Source: VGCC01 sp044375955 (GTDB taxonomy: Bacteria > Actinomycetota > Actinomycetes > S36-B12). Taken from it: 64,000 nt of DNA. Positions 51,138 through 59,361 of the stretch are shown here, in pieces. Positions within the stretch are counted from its first letter, which is position 1. The number at the start of each line of letters is the position of its first letter. The position numbers and the translations under genes are program-made. The DNA is taken from assembly GCA_044375955.1 (NCBI GenBank), contig JBILLS010000001.1:186001-250000 (forward strand). The letters are read 5' to 3'. The notes under the pieces are model-generated. The model did no database searches. It had not been told where the DNA came from and saw nothing but the letters and a program-made list of their open reading frames with translations.

Positions 51138-52819
51138 CCCGGACGAGCTCGGTAGGCGGTCGACCTCTGATGATCGTGGGAAATGAGTCGGTACTCACTC
51201 CCGATCGGTTGCGGACCATCAACGAGCGTCTCGATCAGGATCCCCGCATCGCGAGCGTCTCCGTCGTTGGCCACCCCGATCCCCAGCAACAGTTCCTCCG
51301 TGCGACCGCACCCGCGGGTTGCGCCGTCGTGATCGCCACAGACGTCATGGCCCTCACCGGACCGGTGACCGCCTCCGCCACGCCAGCCGACCTCGCATCG
51401 TGGGCACGCTTAGCATCCGACCGCGGTCTGTGGCACGACTGGTGGCTGACTCCCGACGTGGATGTCGCTCGCGCACCCGTTGCCTTTCCGATGTCTCCGG
51501 TGGACCGGGTCGAGGTCACCGACGTCACCACGGCCCACCACCACGCGATCGGCGAACATGTTGCGGATCCCCATGCGGTGTCGATCACCGTCGATGGAAC
51601 CTGGCTTGGCCCGCACCAAACCGGGGCGCAGGTTCTCACGACGGCCGCACTGGAGGCCCTTGCGGTACACCCGAATATCTCCCGCCTGCGCCTGGTGGGG
51701 GTGACCCGTCTACCCGCGTACGCGGCGCATCTGGCCGAGTACCCGCGTATCGAGATCATCGAGACGGAGCAGGCAGCGGACGAGGAAACGACCGACGTGA
51801 TCTGGTACCCCAACCAGATCGACCACCGGGTCGATATCTCCTACGCACGCTCCCTCGGACGCCGCGTCATCACCACCTACCTGGACCTCATCGCATACGA
51901 CATCCCCCGTTACCACGCCTCCGAGGAGGCATGGGTGGCCTATCGCGCCCTGCAACGGCGTATCGCCCTCAGCGTCGATGGCATCACCACGATCAGCGCG
52001 GATGTCGCTCAGCGTCTCCTCCTGGAGGCGCCGCGGCTAGATCCCGCGCGCGTTCAGCCAATACCCCTAGGTCTGGATCACATCGCCGCAACGGCCACCG
52101 AACCCGGTGAAGACCTCACCTCGCTGCTACCCGCACTCACGGCACGTCCCTTCGTGCTCGTTCTCGGCAACGACTTCGGTCACAAGAACCGCGACTTCGC
52201 AATCCAGGTCTGGGAGCAGGTTCTCGACAGAGGGGTGAGTTGCGATCTGGTCCTGGCAGGCCTCCATGTCCGGTCAAGTAGCTCGAAAGATGCAGAGGAT
52301 GCACTGTTGCGCCGCCATACGAATCTCCGCGGATCTGTCCACCGCCTCGGTCACGTGGACGCAGCGTCAAGAGAGTGGTTGCTCGAACACGCCGGTGCCG
52401 TCCTCTATCCGAGCAGTGCCGAGGGTTTTGGATTCGTTCCTTACGAGGCAGCGGTCCTGGGAACACCCAGCACGTTCGTGGGTTTCGGTCCTCTGGCGGA
52501 GATCTCCGGCGTACCCGACCTTCCCACCCACTGGTCGATCGACCAATGCGCCGCAGATCTACAGAGTCTCCTCACGGATCCGGAGTCCGCACGGGGCCGT
52601 GTTCGCGCACTCGACGATGCACGCGCGCGGCTCACCTGGACCCGCTTCGCTGACGCCCTGGCGGAGTTCATCGTGCACATCGACGCCATGCCGCCGGTCG
52701 AAGCAGCATTGGTTTCGGGAACCAGCTCCGACACCGCCCGCCTTACCGCAGTGCTGAACAGCGCCACGTGGCGCATGACCGCGCCGTTGCGCCGACTGGG
52801 AAAGCGCAGGAAGCGCTAG
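51134..52819 (+). CDS. GT4-type glycosyltransferase with C-terminal WRMTAPLR tail
   Basis: From ATG 51134 (ATGA overlap) the 561-residue product has an N-terminal region of about 170 residues without a recognised motif, then a GT-B fold: ITVDGTWLGPHQTGAQVLTT, PFVLVLGNDFGHKNRDF, LYPSSAEGFGFVPYEAAV (EX7E-type Glu pair). It ends NSATWRMTAPLRRLGKRRKR, the same kind of tail as the GT at 41.6 kb. It is the last gene of the wzy-wzm-wzt-GT run. Confidence 0.88.
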   Translation: MTRTSSVGGRPLMIVGNESVLTPDRLRTINERLDQDPRIASVSVVGHPDPQQQFLRATAPAGCAVVIATDVMALTGPVTASATPADLASWARLASDRGLWHDWWLTPDVDVARAPVAFPMSPVDRVEVTDVTTAHHHAIGEHVADPHAVSITVDGTWLGPHQTGAQVLTTAALEALAVHPNISRLRLVGVTRLPAYAAHLAEYPRIEIIETEQAADEETTDVIWYPNQIDHRVDISYARSLGRRVITTYLDLIAYDIPRYHASEEAWVAYRALQRRIALSVDGITTISADVAQRLLLEAPRLDPARVQPIPLGLDHIAATATEPGEDLTSLLPALTARPFVLVLGNDFGHKNRDFAIQVWEQVLDRGVSCDLVLAGLHVRSSSSKDAEDALLRRHTNLRGSVHRLGHVDAASREWLLEHAGAVLYPSSAEGFGFVPYEAAVLGTPSTFVGFGPLAEISGVPDLPTHWSIDQCAADLQSLLTDPESARGRVRALDDARARLTWTRFADALAEFIVHIDAMPPVEAALVSGTSSDTARLTAVLNSATWRMTAPLRRLGKRRKR

Positions 52820-53679
52820 CGACCAAGTAGTCGCAGGAGGTAGTCCCCGTAGCCGCTCTTGACCAACGACTGGGCCAGAACCGCTAGCCCCTCATCGTCG
52901 ATCCACCCGTTGCGCCACGCAATCTCCTCGATGCACCCGACTTTGGTCCCGGTGCGGTCCTCCATGACACGCACGAACTCCCCCGCGTCCTGGAGCGACC
53001 GGAAAGTGCCCGTATCGAGCCACGCAGTGCCTCGCTCCAGCAAGGTCACACTGAGTCGCCCCTCGTGGAGGTAGTACTCGTTGACCGCGGTGATTTCGAG
53101 TTCACCACGCGCGGATGGCGTGATGCTCTTGGCGACATCGACCACCGTGGAGTCGTAGAAATACAGGCCGGGTACCGCGAAGTTGCTCTTCGGCTGGGCT
53201 GGCTTCTCCTCGATCGAGAGCACCGTCCCCGCAGCATCGAATTCCACGACCCCGTACTCCGACGGGTTCGCCACCTCGTAGGCGAAGACATGGCCGCCGG
53301 CGACGGAGGTCAGCTCGGAAAGTCGACGTCCCAGTCGCGGCCCGTAGAAGAGGTTGTCACCCAGGATCAATGCTGCCGAGTCGCCTGCGAGAAACTCTTC
53401 CGCGATCAGAAACGCCTGGGCCAAGCCTTCGGGCCGGGGTTGCACGGCGTAGGCGAGCGACATGCCCAGCGGTGCCCCGTCGCCGAGGAGACGAGAAAAG
53501 GCCGGCGAATCCTCCGGTGTGGTGATGACGAGGATTTCGCGGAGCCCGGCCGCCATCAACGTGGCCAGCGGGTAGTGGATCATCGGCTTGTCATAGACGG
53601 GGAGCAACTGCTTGCTCACGCCCTTGGTGATCGGCCACAACCTGCTGCCGGTTCCACCGGCCAGGATGATGCCCTTCAC
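52816..53679 (-). CDS. rmlA: Glucose-1-phosphate thymidylyltransferase
   Basis: The 287-residue enzyme makes dTDP-glucose from Glc-1-P and dTTP. It has GGTGSRLWPITKGVSKQLLP, LGDNLFYG, EYGVVEFD and EKPAQPKS. Start GTG 53679 overlaps the upstream GT2 stop. It converges with the glycosyltransferase ending at 52819 by 4 bp. With rmlC at 37.2 kb it supports dTDP-rhamnose synthesis. Confidence 0.95.
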   Translation of the reverse strand: MKGIILAGGTGSRLWPITKGVSKQLLPVYDKPMIHYPLATLMAAGLREILVITTPEDSPAFSRLLGDGAPLGMSLAYAVQPRPEGLAQAFLIAEEFLAGDSAALILGDNLFYGPRLGRRLSELTSVAGGHVFAYEVANPSEYGVVEFDAAGTVLSIEEKPAQPKSNFAVPGLYFYDSTVVDVAKSITPSARGELEITAVNEYYLHEGRLSVTLLERGTAWLDTGTFRSLQDAGEFVRVMEDRTGTKVGCIEEIAWRNGWIDDEGLAVLAQSLVKSGYGDYLLRLLGR

Positions 53680-54539
53680 GAGCCCAGGCTATCGCTGTTC
53701 CGGGGAGCCAATCCGCGAGCGCTCCCGCGCACCTTGGCCCACCGATCACCCTCCAGGAGCAGGCCGAGGGACTGATTCACGACCACGCGCCGCATCGTGC
53801 GTAGGGCATGACGTGGCGACATCCGAAACTCGGCGGGCAGCAGCGAAAGTCGATTACGTATCATCGACGCGCGCCGCTCGGGAGAGTGACCGGTGACTAA
53901 CACATCACGACCGAAAACCGTCACCGAGTTCGCGGCACCGAGTTGGTGTTCCAGGACCGTTCCCGGAACCAGCCCGATCTGGTATCCACGCTCACGTAAA
54001 CGCAAGCAGGCAGCGGCATCCACCGCGTCGATTCCTAGTCGCTCGTCGAATCCACCGACCCGGGAGAGCGCGGCGACGTTCCATGCGGTTCCGGTCTGGA
54101 TGATCTCCTCAGTGGTGGGCAGGCCATCGAAGTTGCCCGAGACGGGATAGTGCATGTTCCCGGAAGTCAGTGATATTCGTTCGGTACCGAGTGCGCCGAA
54201 GGTCGAATCACCCACCAATTCGATCGCATTCCGCATCTCGACGAGGTAATCGCGTGAAACCTCAGTGTCCTGGTCGAAGGTGAACAGCCACGACGCTCCG
54301 ATCTCGAGCGCGTAGCGAAGCCCGTCATTGAGTCCGCGTGCGATTCCTGCATTCGCCCGGTGACGCACGACGGTCACGACATCGGACTCTACGTCTCGTA
54401 ACACGTCATCACTGCTGCACGGACTCGCGTCATCACTGACGAGCAGGGGCATGTCCGAAGCAAGCACATCGATCAGCCGGCGAAGTGATGTGTCCTCGGG
54501 ATGGAATGTGGGAATCACCGCGCACATGCTGGAGAACAC
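53676..54539 (-). CDS. GT2 rhamnosyltransferase-like protein
   Basis: The 287-residue GT-A protein has MCAVIPTFHPEDTSLRRL, LLVSDDASPCSS, WLFTFDQDTEVSRDY (DXD-type) and GIDAVDAAACLRLRERGYQI. The D-A-A-x-C-L-R-x-R-x-x-G pattern is typical of WsaF/RfbF-type rhamnosyltransferases. Start GTG 54539 or ATG 54527; the stop overlaps rmlA as GTGA, linking it to dTDP-rhamnose supply. Confidence 0.88.
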   Translation of the reverse strand: MFSSMCAVIPTFHPEDTSLRRLIDVLASDMPLLVSDDASPCSSDDVLRDVESDVVTVVRHRANAGIARGLNDGLRYALEIGASWLFTFDQDTEVSRDYLVEMRNAIELVGDSTFGALGTERISLTSGNMHYPVSGNFDGLPTTEEIIQTGTAWNVAALSRVGGFDERLGIDAVDAAACLRLRERGYQIGLVPGTVLEHQLGAANSVTVFGRDVLVTGHSPERRASMIRNRLSLLPAEFRMSPRHALRTMRRVVVNQSLGLLLEGDRWAKVRGSARGLAPRNSDSLGS

Positions 54540-54570
54540 GCGACGATGCTAGTCCCGATACCATCCGAGT

Positions 54571-55689
54571 ATGGCATCGCCGACGTTCTACGTCGCCTCA
54601 CCATTGGGTGAAAGGACCGCAGGGCCAGAACTCCTCACACAACTCGTCGACGCTCTGCGACGGCGCCACCTCGAGGCCTACCTCATCCCGATGTGGACAT
54701 ACCGTGGACGACGCAATCATCCGGAGTACGACAGGTACGACTTCGAAGTCGCAGATCGGATCGCGGATCCCGACAACGCCGTCCTGGTTGTGCCCGAGGT
54801 CAGTCCCATCGAATCATGGCGTGAACTCGCGAAGGTGCCTCGGGAGCGAACCTGGATGGGATGGTTCAGCGTCAACAACTCCGCCGACCCCCGCGCCCGG
54901 TACTACAAGCCATCGGAGGCAACCGGCTCGATGTATCCGCCCGGTTTCTCGCCGAGCACGCCCCCGCAGCCTCCGACCGGGGGTCAGCAGCCACTCGGCT
55001 CCACCCTGCCGGATCTCTGGCGCGAGGCTCGACGCAGGACCGGTGAGTTCGGCGGCGGCCTGCGCGCAGCCGCGGTGCAGACGGTGTCGATGCGCTACGC
55101 ACGCACAGTCATCGAGAGCCCGATTCGATTCATCGCGCAGTCGTTCTACGCGCAGGGTTTCTGCCGAGAGGTGCTTGGCCGAGATGCGCTGGTGATGACG
55201 GACCCCATGCGCGTGGTCGATATCGGTCCGGTGCGCAAAGAACGCAATGTCGTGCTCTTCAACCAGGTCAAGGCGAGTTCCCATGCCGAGGCGCTGGCTC
55301 AGCGTCTGCCCGACGTGGAGTTCCGGCCACTCGGAGGCAAGCCCTACGACGACGCTATGCGTGACCTGGCGAGTGCCACGCTCTACATCGAGCTCGGTCA
55401 TCTCCCGGGCCGCGACCGACTTCCGCGGGAGGCGGCGTTCTACGGCACCCCGGTTGTCACCCTCTGTCGAGGCGCTGGGTACCTATGGGCCGATGTCCCG
55501 CTCCCGGTCGAGGATCGCATCCCGTATCTCGATAACTGGGAGACGCCGATGGTCGAGGCCATCCAGCGCGTCATCGCCGATCCGCACGCAGCACTTGAGC
55601 GCCAGGCGTCCTACCGAGAGTGGGTCGTGCACGAACCTGAGCGCTACGAACGCGCAGTCGATGAATGGGTGGCCCTGGCGGTCACGTAG
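54571..55689 (+). CDS. Putative glycosyltransferase, GT-B-like C-terminal half
   Basis: The 372-residue product is not firmly assigned. The C-terminal half has VVDIGPVRKERNVVLFNQVKASSHAE, FRPLGGKPYDDAMRDLASATLYIELGHLPGRDRLPREAAF, then GTPVVTLCRGAGY, which resembles the donor-side loop of GT-B enzymes without a standard EX7E motif. The N-terminal half (FYVASPLGERTAGPELLTQLVDAL) also looks like a Rossmann start. ATG 54571 is divergent from the GT2 at 54539; the 3' end converges with the next minus gene by 8 bp. Confidence 0.62.
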   Translation: MASPTFYVASPLGERTAGPELLTQLVDALRRRHLEAYLIPMWTYRGRRNHPEYDRYDFEVADRIADPDNAVLVVPEVSPIESWRELAKVPRERTWMGWFSVNNSADPRARYYKPSEATGSMYPPGFSPSTPPQPPTGGQQPLGSTLPDLWREARRRTGEFGGGLRAAAVQTVSMRYARTVIESPIRFIAQSFYAQGFCREVLGRDALVMTDPMRVVDIGPVRKERNVVLFNQVKASSHAEALAQRLPDVEFRPLGGKPYDDAMRDLASATLYIELGHLPGRDRLPREAAFYGTPVVTLCRGAGYLWADVPLPVEDRIPYLDNWETPMVEAIQRVIADPHAALERQASYREWVVHEPERYERAVDEWVALAVT

Positions 55690-56611
55690 AGAAAACTTGT
55701 TCGCGGAAGCGCCACTCTTCCGTTGGTAGCGGCGCTCCGAATAGCCGATGCCGCACGTGACTTGCGGTGACGGATGTCAACGCGCGCGTGATTTCCGGGA
55801 GCGAGCTCGGGTGCGCGGCGACATAGCGACCGAGCCACGCCATGAGGTGGGCGTCATCGCGGCGGGCGACGGCATCGAACTTTGTGCGGAAGGAGTCCGC
55901 CCGGCCGTAGGTCACGATCGTGGGCGTCGACAGTTCCTCGACGTAGGAATTCTGAAGTGACGCCGCCGCTGCCATCTCAATGCGCATCCCACTGGGCTTC
56001 GTGAAGGGGAAGTCACGCATGCGCAGGAACGTCTCCAGGGTGGTGATCGCACCACTCATGTTGATGTAGGTCGGTTGCACCAGTTGGTCGGCGATCCACT
56101 CGGCTACGGTCATGCGCAAGGGGCCGGGCAAAGGGAAGCTTGTCCAGGAGTCAAGAACCGATTGGTCGACTCCGCGGCCAAGGTCATCCGGGTCATCGGC
56201 TGCCATCGCCCAGGGACCCAGGTAGATGGTTCCTCGGCGCAGTGGCCAATTCCCATGGGCGTCGACGATGGCGCGGATCCCCGCCGGGCGAAGTTCATCG
56301 TCGTGAGCGAACCAGTAGATCCAGGTGTCCCGGCCATAGCCCATTGCCTCGACCTGGGTCACCCAGAAGTTCTGGTGCTCGATCCACCCGAGTTCCCGAC
56401 CTGTCAAGACCACGTCACAGCGCGGCAACGACCGTGCAGCGTCAAGGGCCACGCGATGGTCGGCACTCTCGGGCTCGGAGTTGACGCTGATCACCACACG
56501 CTCAAACCAGGGTGCGGCCTCAGGCATCGTGTGCAGCGCCCGACGAAATCGATCTCCGCCGCGATAGACGGGAAGGATGAGAACGGGACGGACGATGGCC
56601 GTCGCGATCAT
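55682..56611 (-). CDS. GT2-like glycosyltransferase
   Basis: The 309-residue protein has LILPVYRGGDRFRRALHTM, then WFERVVISVN, WIEHQNFWVTQVEAM and YWFAHDDELRP (DXD-type Asp-Asp). It seems to be a complete GT-A domain with an alpha-helical tail, although the usual nucleotide-binding PxYN is PVYR. Function unknown. ATG 56611. Confidence 0.78.
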   Translation of the reverse strand: MIATAIVRPVLILPVYRGGDRFRRALHTMPEAAPWFERVVISVNSEPESADHRVALDAARSLPRCDVVLTGRELGWIEHQNFWVTQVEAMGYGRDTWIYWFAHDDELRPAGIRAIVDAHGNWPLRRGTIYLGPWAMAADDPDDLGRGVDQSVLDSWTSFPLPGPLRMTVAEWIADQLVQPTYINMSGAITTLETFLRMRDFPFTKPSGMRIEMAAAASLQNSYVEELSTPTIVTYGRADSFRTKFDAVARRDDAHLMAWLGRYVAAHPSSLPEITRALTSVTASHVRHRLFGAPLPTEEWRFREQVFST

Positions 56612-56679
56612 TTATCGAGGTTAACAGAGCACCTATTGCCTTGAAGTCGCGCGTGAGACCCCTAGCAGATCCGTGAGCC

Positions 56680-58617
56680 CTAGAGGCCAAGGAGCCGGGC
56701 TTGCGCATCGAAGTCCTTGACCGCGGCTCGGACCTCCACGAAGGTTCCTCGCGCCACGATGTGTCCACGATCAAGGTAGAGGACCTCATCGGCATTGCGC
56801 ACTGTCGCAAGTCGGTGGGCGATCGTGATCGTCGTGACCGTACCCTCGAGCTCTTGAAGAGTCGCGATAATGGCGATTTCCGTCTCGGCATCGAGTGCGC
56901 TTGTTGCCTCGTCGAGAACGAGAAGCTTGGGTCGGGTATAGAGAGCGCGAGCAATCCCCAATCGCTGCTTTTGACCACCAGAGAGTCGAAAACCACGTTC
57001 GCCTATCGGAGTATCAAGACCTTCACGCTGATCACGTAGGAAGTCACTGATGTGCGCGCGTTCAAGGGACTCCCATACGAGGTCGTCACTCACCAGATCA
57101 CGTGGAAGCCCGAGGGCAACGTTCTCCCGCACACTTCCCTCGATCAGGGCCACTTGCTGGGGCACGTAGGCGATGGCCCCTGGCCACCGGTCGATGGCGA
57201 GCCGTGGATCCAGGCCACCCAAGAGTGCTTCTCCCGAGTTGGGTGTCACGACTCCGAGGATGATGTCTGCAAGCGTGGACTTTCCCGCCCCCGTCGGACC
57301 CACGAGTGCCACCGACTTACCGGCAGGGACGTGGAGCGAAGCATCCGCCAGAGCAGGCTCCCGTGCTCCGTCATAGGTAAGGGTTGCGTGATAGATCTTC
57401 ACCGAAGCAACGAAGTCTGGATACCCGGTGTGAATGTGTTGGCATAAGACTTCCGCCGTCATGCGTTCTCCGGTATCTGCTGCCTGATGTCGATTTACGA
57501 ATTCAGCCATGTAGAAGGTCGGCTGAGCCATGATGCTGGAGTTTCGAATTGTGATTCCAGCGCCCTGGAGGCGAAGCAGTGCCGGCATGATCCGCGACCC
57601 GGCTGCGAGGAAGAGTGCGACGGTCGAGGCTGCTGCCGCCCAGTCCTTCGTCAGGAACTGGACCACGCCGAGCACAAGGATCCCAACGTAGAGAGCTACT
57701 TCAAGTGCGTACTTGGGTATTTCAGCAATGAATGAGTTTGATGCGTAGGCAACCGCAGATCGCTCAGCAAGATTCTGATAACGCTGCGCGTAGAGATCTC
57801 GCCGATTCAGGACAGTCGCCTCACGGTACGTGGACAGTGCCTCAGAGACGGCCGTTAGTGAGTCGATGGAAGCGTTCTTGAGAATGGTGGCATTCCGAGC
57901 CGTCCAGCGCCCGAGAATCCGATGCATCACCAGAACGATGACGGTGAAAAGTGCGACTGCGCTAATGGTGAGTAAGGGATCAAAGGCGAACAGACTGACG
58001 CCGACGATTACGAAGAGGAAGACTTCTGCTGCGATGATGATCGCGGAACTCAGAAGCGACACAGTAGCTGCTGACGTGCCAGTTCCCAAAGCGTAGATCG
58101 CCTCTGAGGATGTCCAGCGTTGCACGTCGGTGAGGGGGAGCCTGAGGAATGCGCGAGAAAGTCGAGTCGCCAAGTCGGCCTGCTGGCGGGCGAGGAAGAC
58201 CGTGATGACGCGAAGCAGGAGAGCTGAGGCAAAGGTTTTTCCTACCAGTATGGTGACCGCAAGGAGCGCGAGCAGGACACTCAGCTGAGAGACGGTGAGG
58301 TCTCCCAGACCTAAGCGATCCAGCAACTGTTGAGCGACAGGCGGTATCTGGCTGGCACCGATCCCCGACACCGCAACAGCCGCGACGAGACCGATGAGGA
58401 CTATGCCGATCAGGTCGAGCACACCCATCGAGATCTGAGCGAAGGCTGCAAGCACGAAGACACGTCTTTTGGGAGAGGGGAGAAGGTTGATCGCCTTTCG
58501 CACCGAAGAGATCACACTCTGTTGCGGAAAGTCGACGACATTGAGTCCGCCGTGTGCAGCAGGTGGCTCGGGAACACTAGTGGCCTCTGCTGACACGCTC
58601 GCTACTCTAGCCGTCAT
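56680..58617 (-). CDS. ABC transporter (PglK/MsbA-type) with fused permease and ATPase
   Basis: From ATG 58617 (MTARVASVSAEA) the 645-residue half-transporter has six helices (about 45–340) and an ATPase: Walker A VGPTGAGKSTLADIILG, PQQVALIEGSVRENVALGLP (Q-loop), LSGGQKQRLGIARAL, Walker B LLVLDEATSALDAE, HRLATV. It resembles PglK/WlaB lipid-linked oligosaccharide flippases. Base composition looks AT-richer than the flanking glycan genes. A frame to 58659 is only an extension over the divergent promoter region. Confidence 0.88.
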   Translation of the reverse strand: MTARVASVSAEATSVPEPPAAHGGLNVVDFPQQSVISSVRKAINLLPSPKRRVFVLAAFAQISMGVLDLIGIVLIGLVAAVAVSGIGASQIPPVAQQLLDRLGLGDLTVSQLSVLLALLAVTILVGKTFASALLLRVITVFLARQQADLATRLSRAFLRLPLTDVQRWTSSEAIYALGTGTSAATVSLLSSAIIIAAEVFLFVIVGVSLFAFDPLLTISAVALFTVIVLVMHRILGRWTARNATILKNASIDSLTAVSEALSTYREATVLNRRDLYAQRYQNLAERSAVAYASNSFIAEIPKYALEVALYVGILVLGVVQFLTKDWAAAASTVALFLAAGSRIMPALLRLQGAGITIRNSSIMAQPTFYMAEFVNRHQAADTGERMTAEVLCQHIHTGYPDFVASVKIYHATLTYDGAREPALADASLHVPAGKSVALVGPTGAGKSTLADIILGVVTPNSGEALLGGLDPRLAIDRWPGAIAYVPQQVALIEGSVRENVALGLPRDLVSDDLVWESLERAHISDFLRDQREGLDTPIGERGFRLSGGQKQRLGIARALYTRPKLLVLDEATSALDAETEIAIIATLQELEGTVTTITIAHRLATVRNADEVLYLDRGHIVARGTFVEVRAAVKDFDAQARLLGL

Positions 58618-58672
58618 GGATGCACAGTATTTCCCACAAATCTCCCCACACACGTACATCGAATGCTGCTAG

Positions 58673-59356
58673 ATGTTGTTCCTCACTATTCCCACCGCGG
58701 GGTCACGAGCGAATCTGCTCGAGACGATTGTGGATAGGGCAGGAGTACCGCGCGCGAATGTAGTTCTGATTGCCACCCGACCTCATCTGAGTTTGCCCGC
58801 AGGGTGTCATGTGGTCGAGGACCTGGGTGAGATCAACATCCAGCGGTGGTGGAACAGGGGAATAGATGAAGCGGTGCAGCTCGGAGCTACTGTGGTCGCC
58901 GTCCTCAACGACGATGTGCGCATTGCAGATGATGGCCTCTCGTCCATGTATCGGGCGCTTGTCGAGTCGAGCGCCACGATCGCATCACCGACGCGCCCCG
59001 ATTGGGGCCCGGGGATCCATAAAGGAAGACTCGTGCCGTATCGGCCCGTTCTTTGGGGTGCCTGTTGGCTGCTTGATGTTTCAAGTCCTCTGAGACCTGA
59101 CGAGAGCTATCGCTGGTGGTACGGGGATAACGATCTCGATATTCGCGCACGACGGGATTACGGGGGCATCGTCAGCGTCGACGTTTGGTTCGAAAACGCG
59201 AACACGGGCCAAAGCACTTCGGTGAGTGGGGAGCTTCAGGACCTCGCTGACGAAGATGCGGCCACTTTCTGGAAGCGGTACGGCCTTCTTCTGCGAACCT
59301 CTCGCTTCTTTGAGCGCCTGCCGTGGATAAGGACTGCTCCAAAGGAAGTCGGGTAG
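58673..59356 (+). CDS. GT2-family glycosyltransferase (short)
   Basis: The 227-residue GT-A protein has FLTIPTAGSRANLLETIVD, then GATVVAVLNDDVRIADDG (DXD at N-D-D-V) and YRWWYGDNDLDIRARRDYGG, where W-W-Y-G-D-x-D is a common acceptor-side motif. It is divergent from the ABC flippase and followed by an unrecognised gene at 5-bp distance, likely cotranscribed. Confidence 0.85.
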   Translation: MLFLTIPTAGSRANLLETIVDRAGVPRANVVLIATRPHLSLPAGCHVVEDLGEINIQRWWNRGIDEAVQLGATVVAVLNDDVRIADDGLSSMYRALVESSATIASPTRPDWGPGIHKGRLVPYRPVLWGACWLLDVSSPLRPDESYRWWYGDNDLDIRARRDYGGIVSVDVWFENANTGQSTSVSGELQDLADEDAATFWKRYGLLLRTSRFFERLPWIRTAPKEVG

Positions 59357-59361
59357 CAGCT

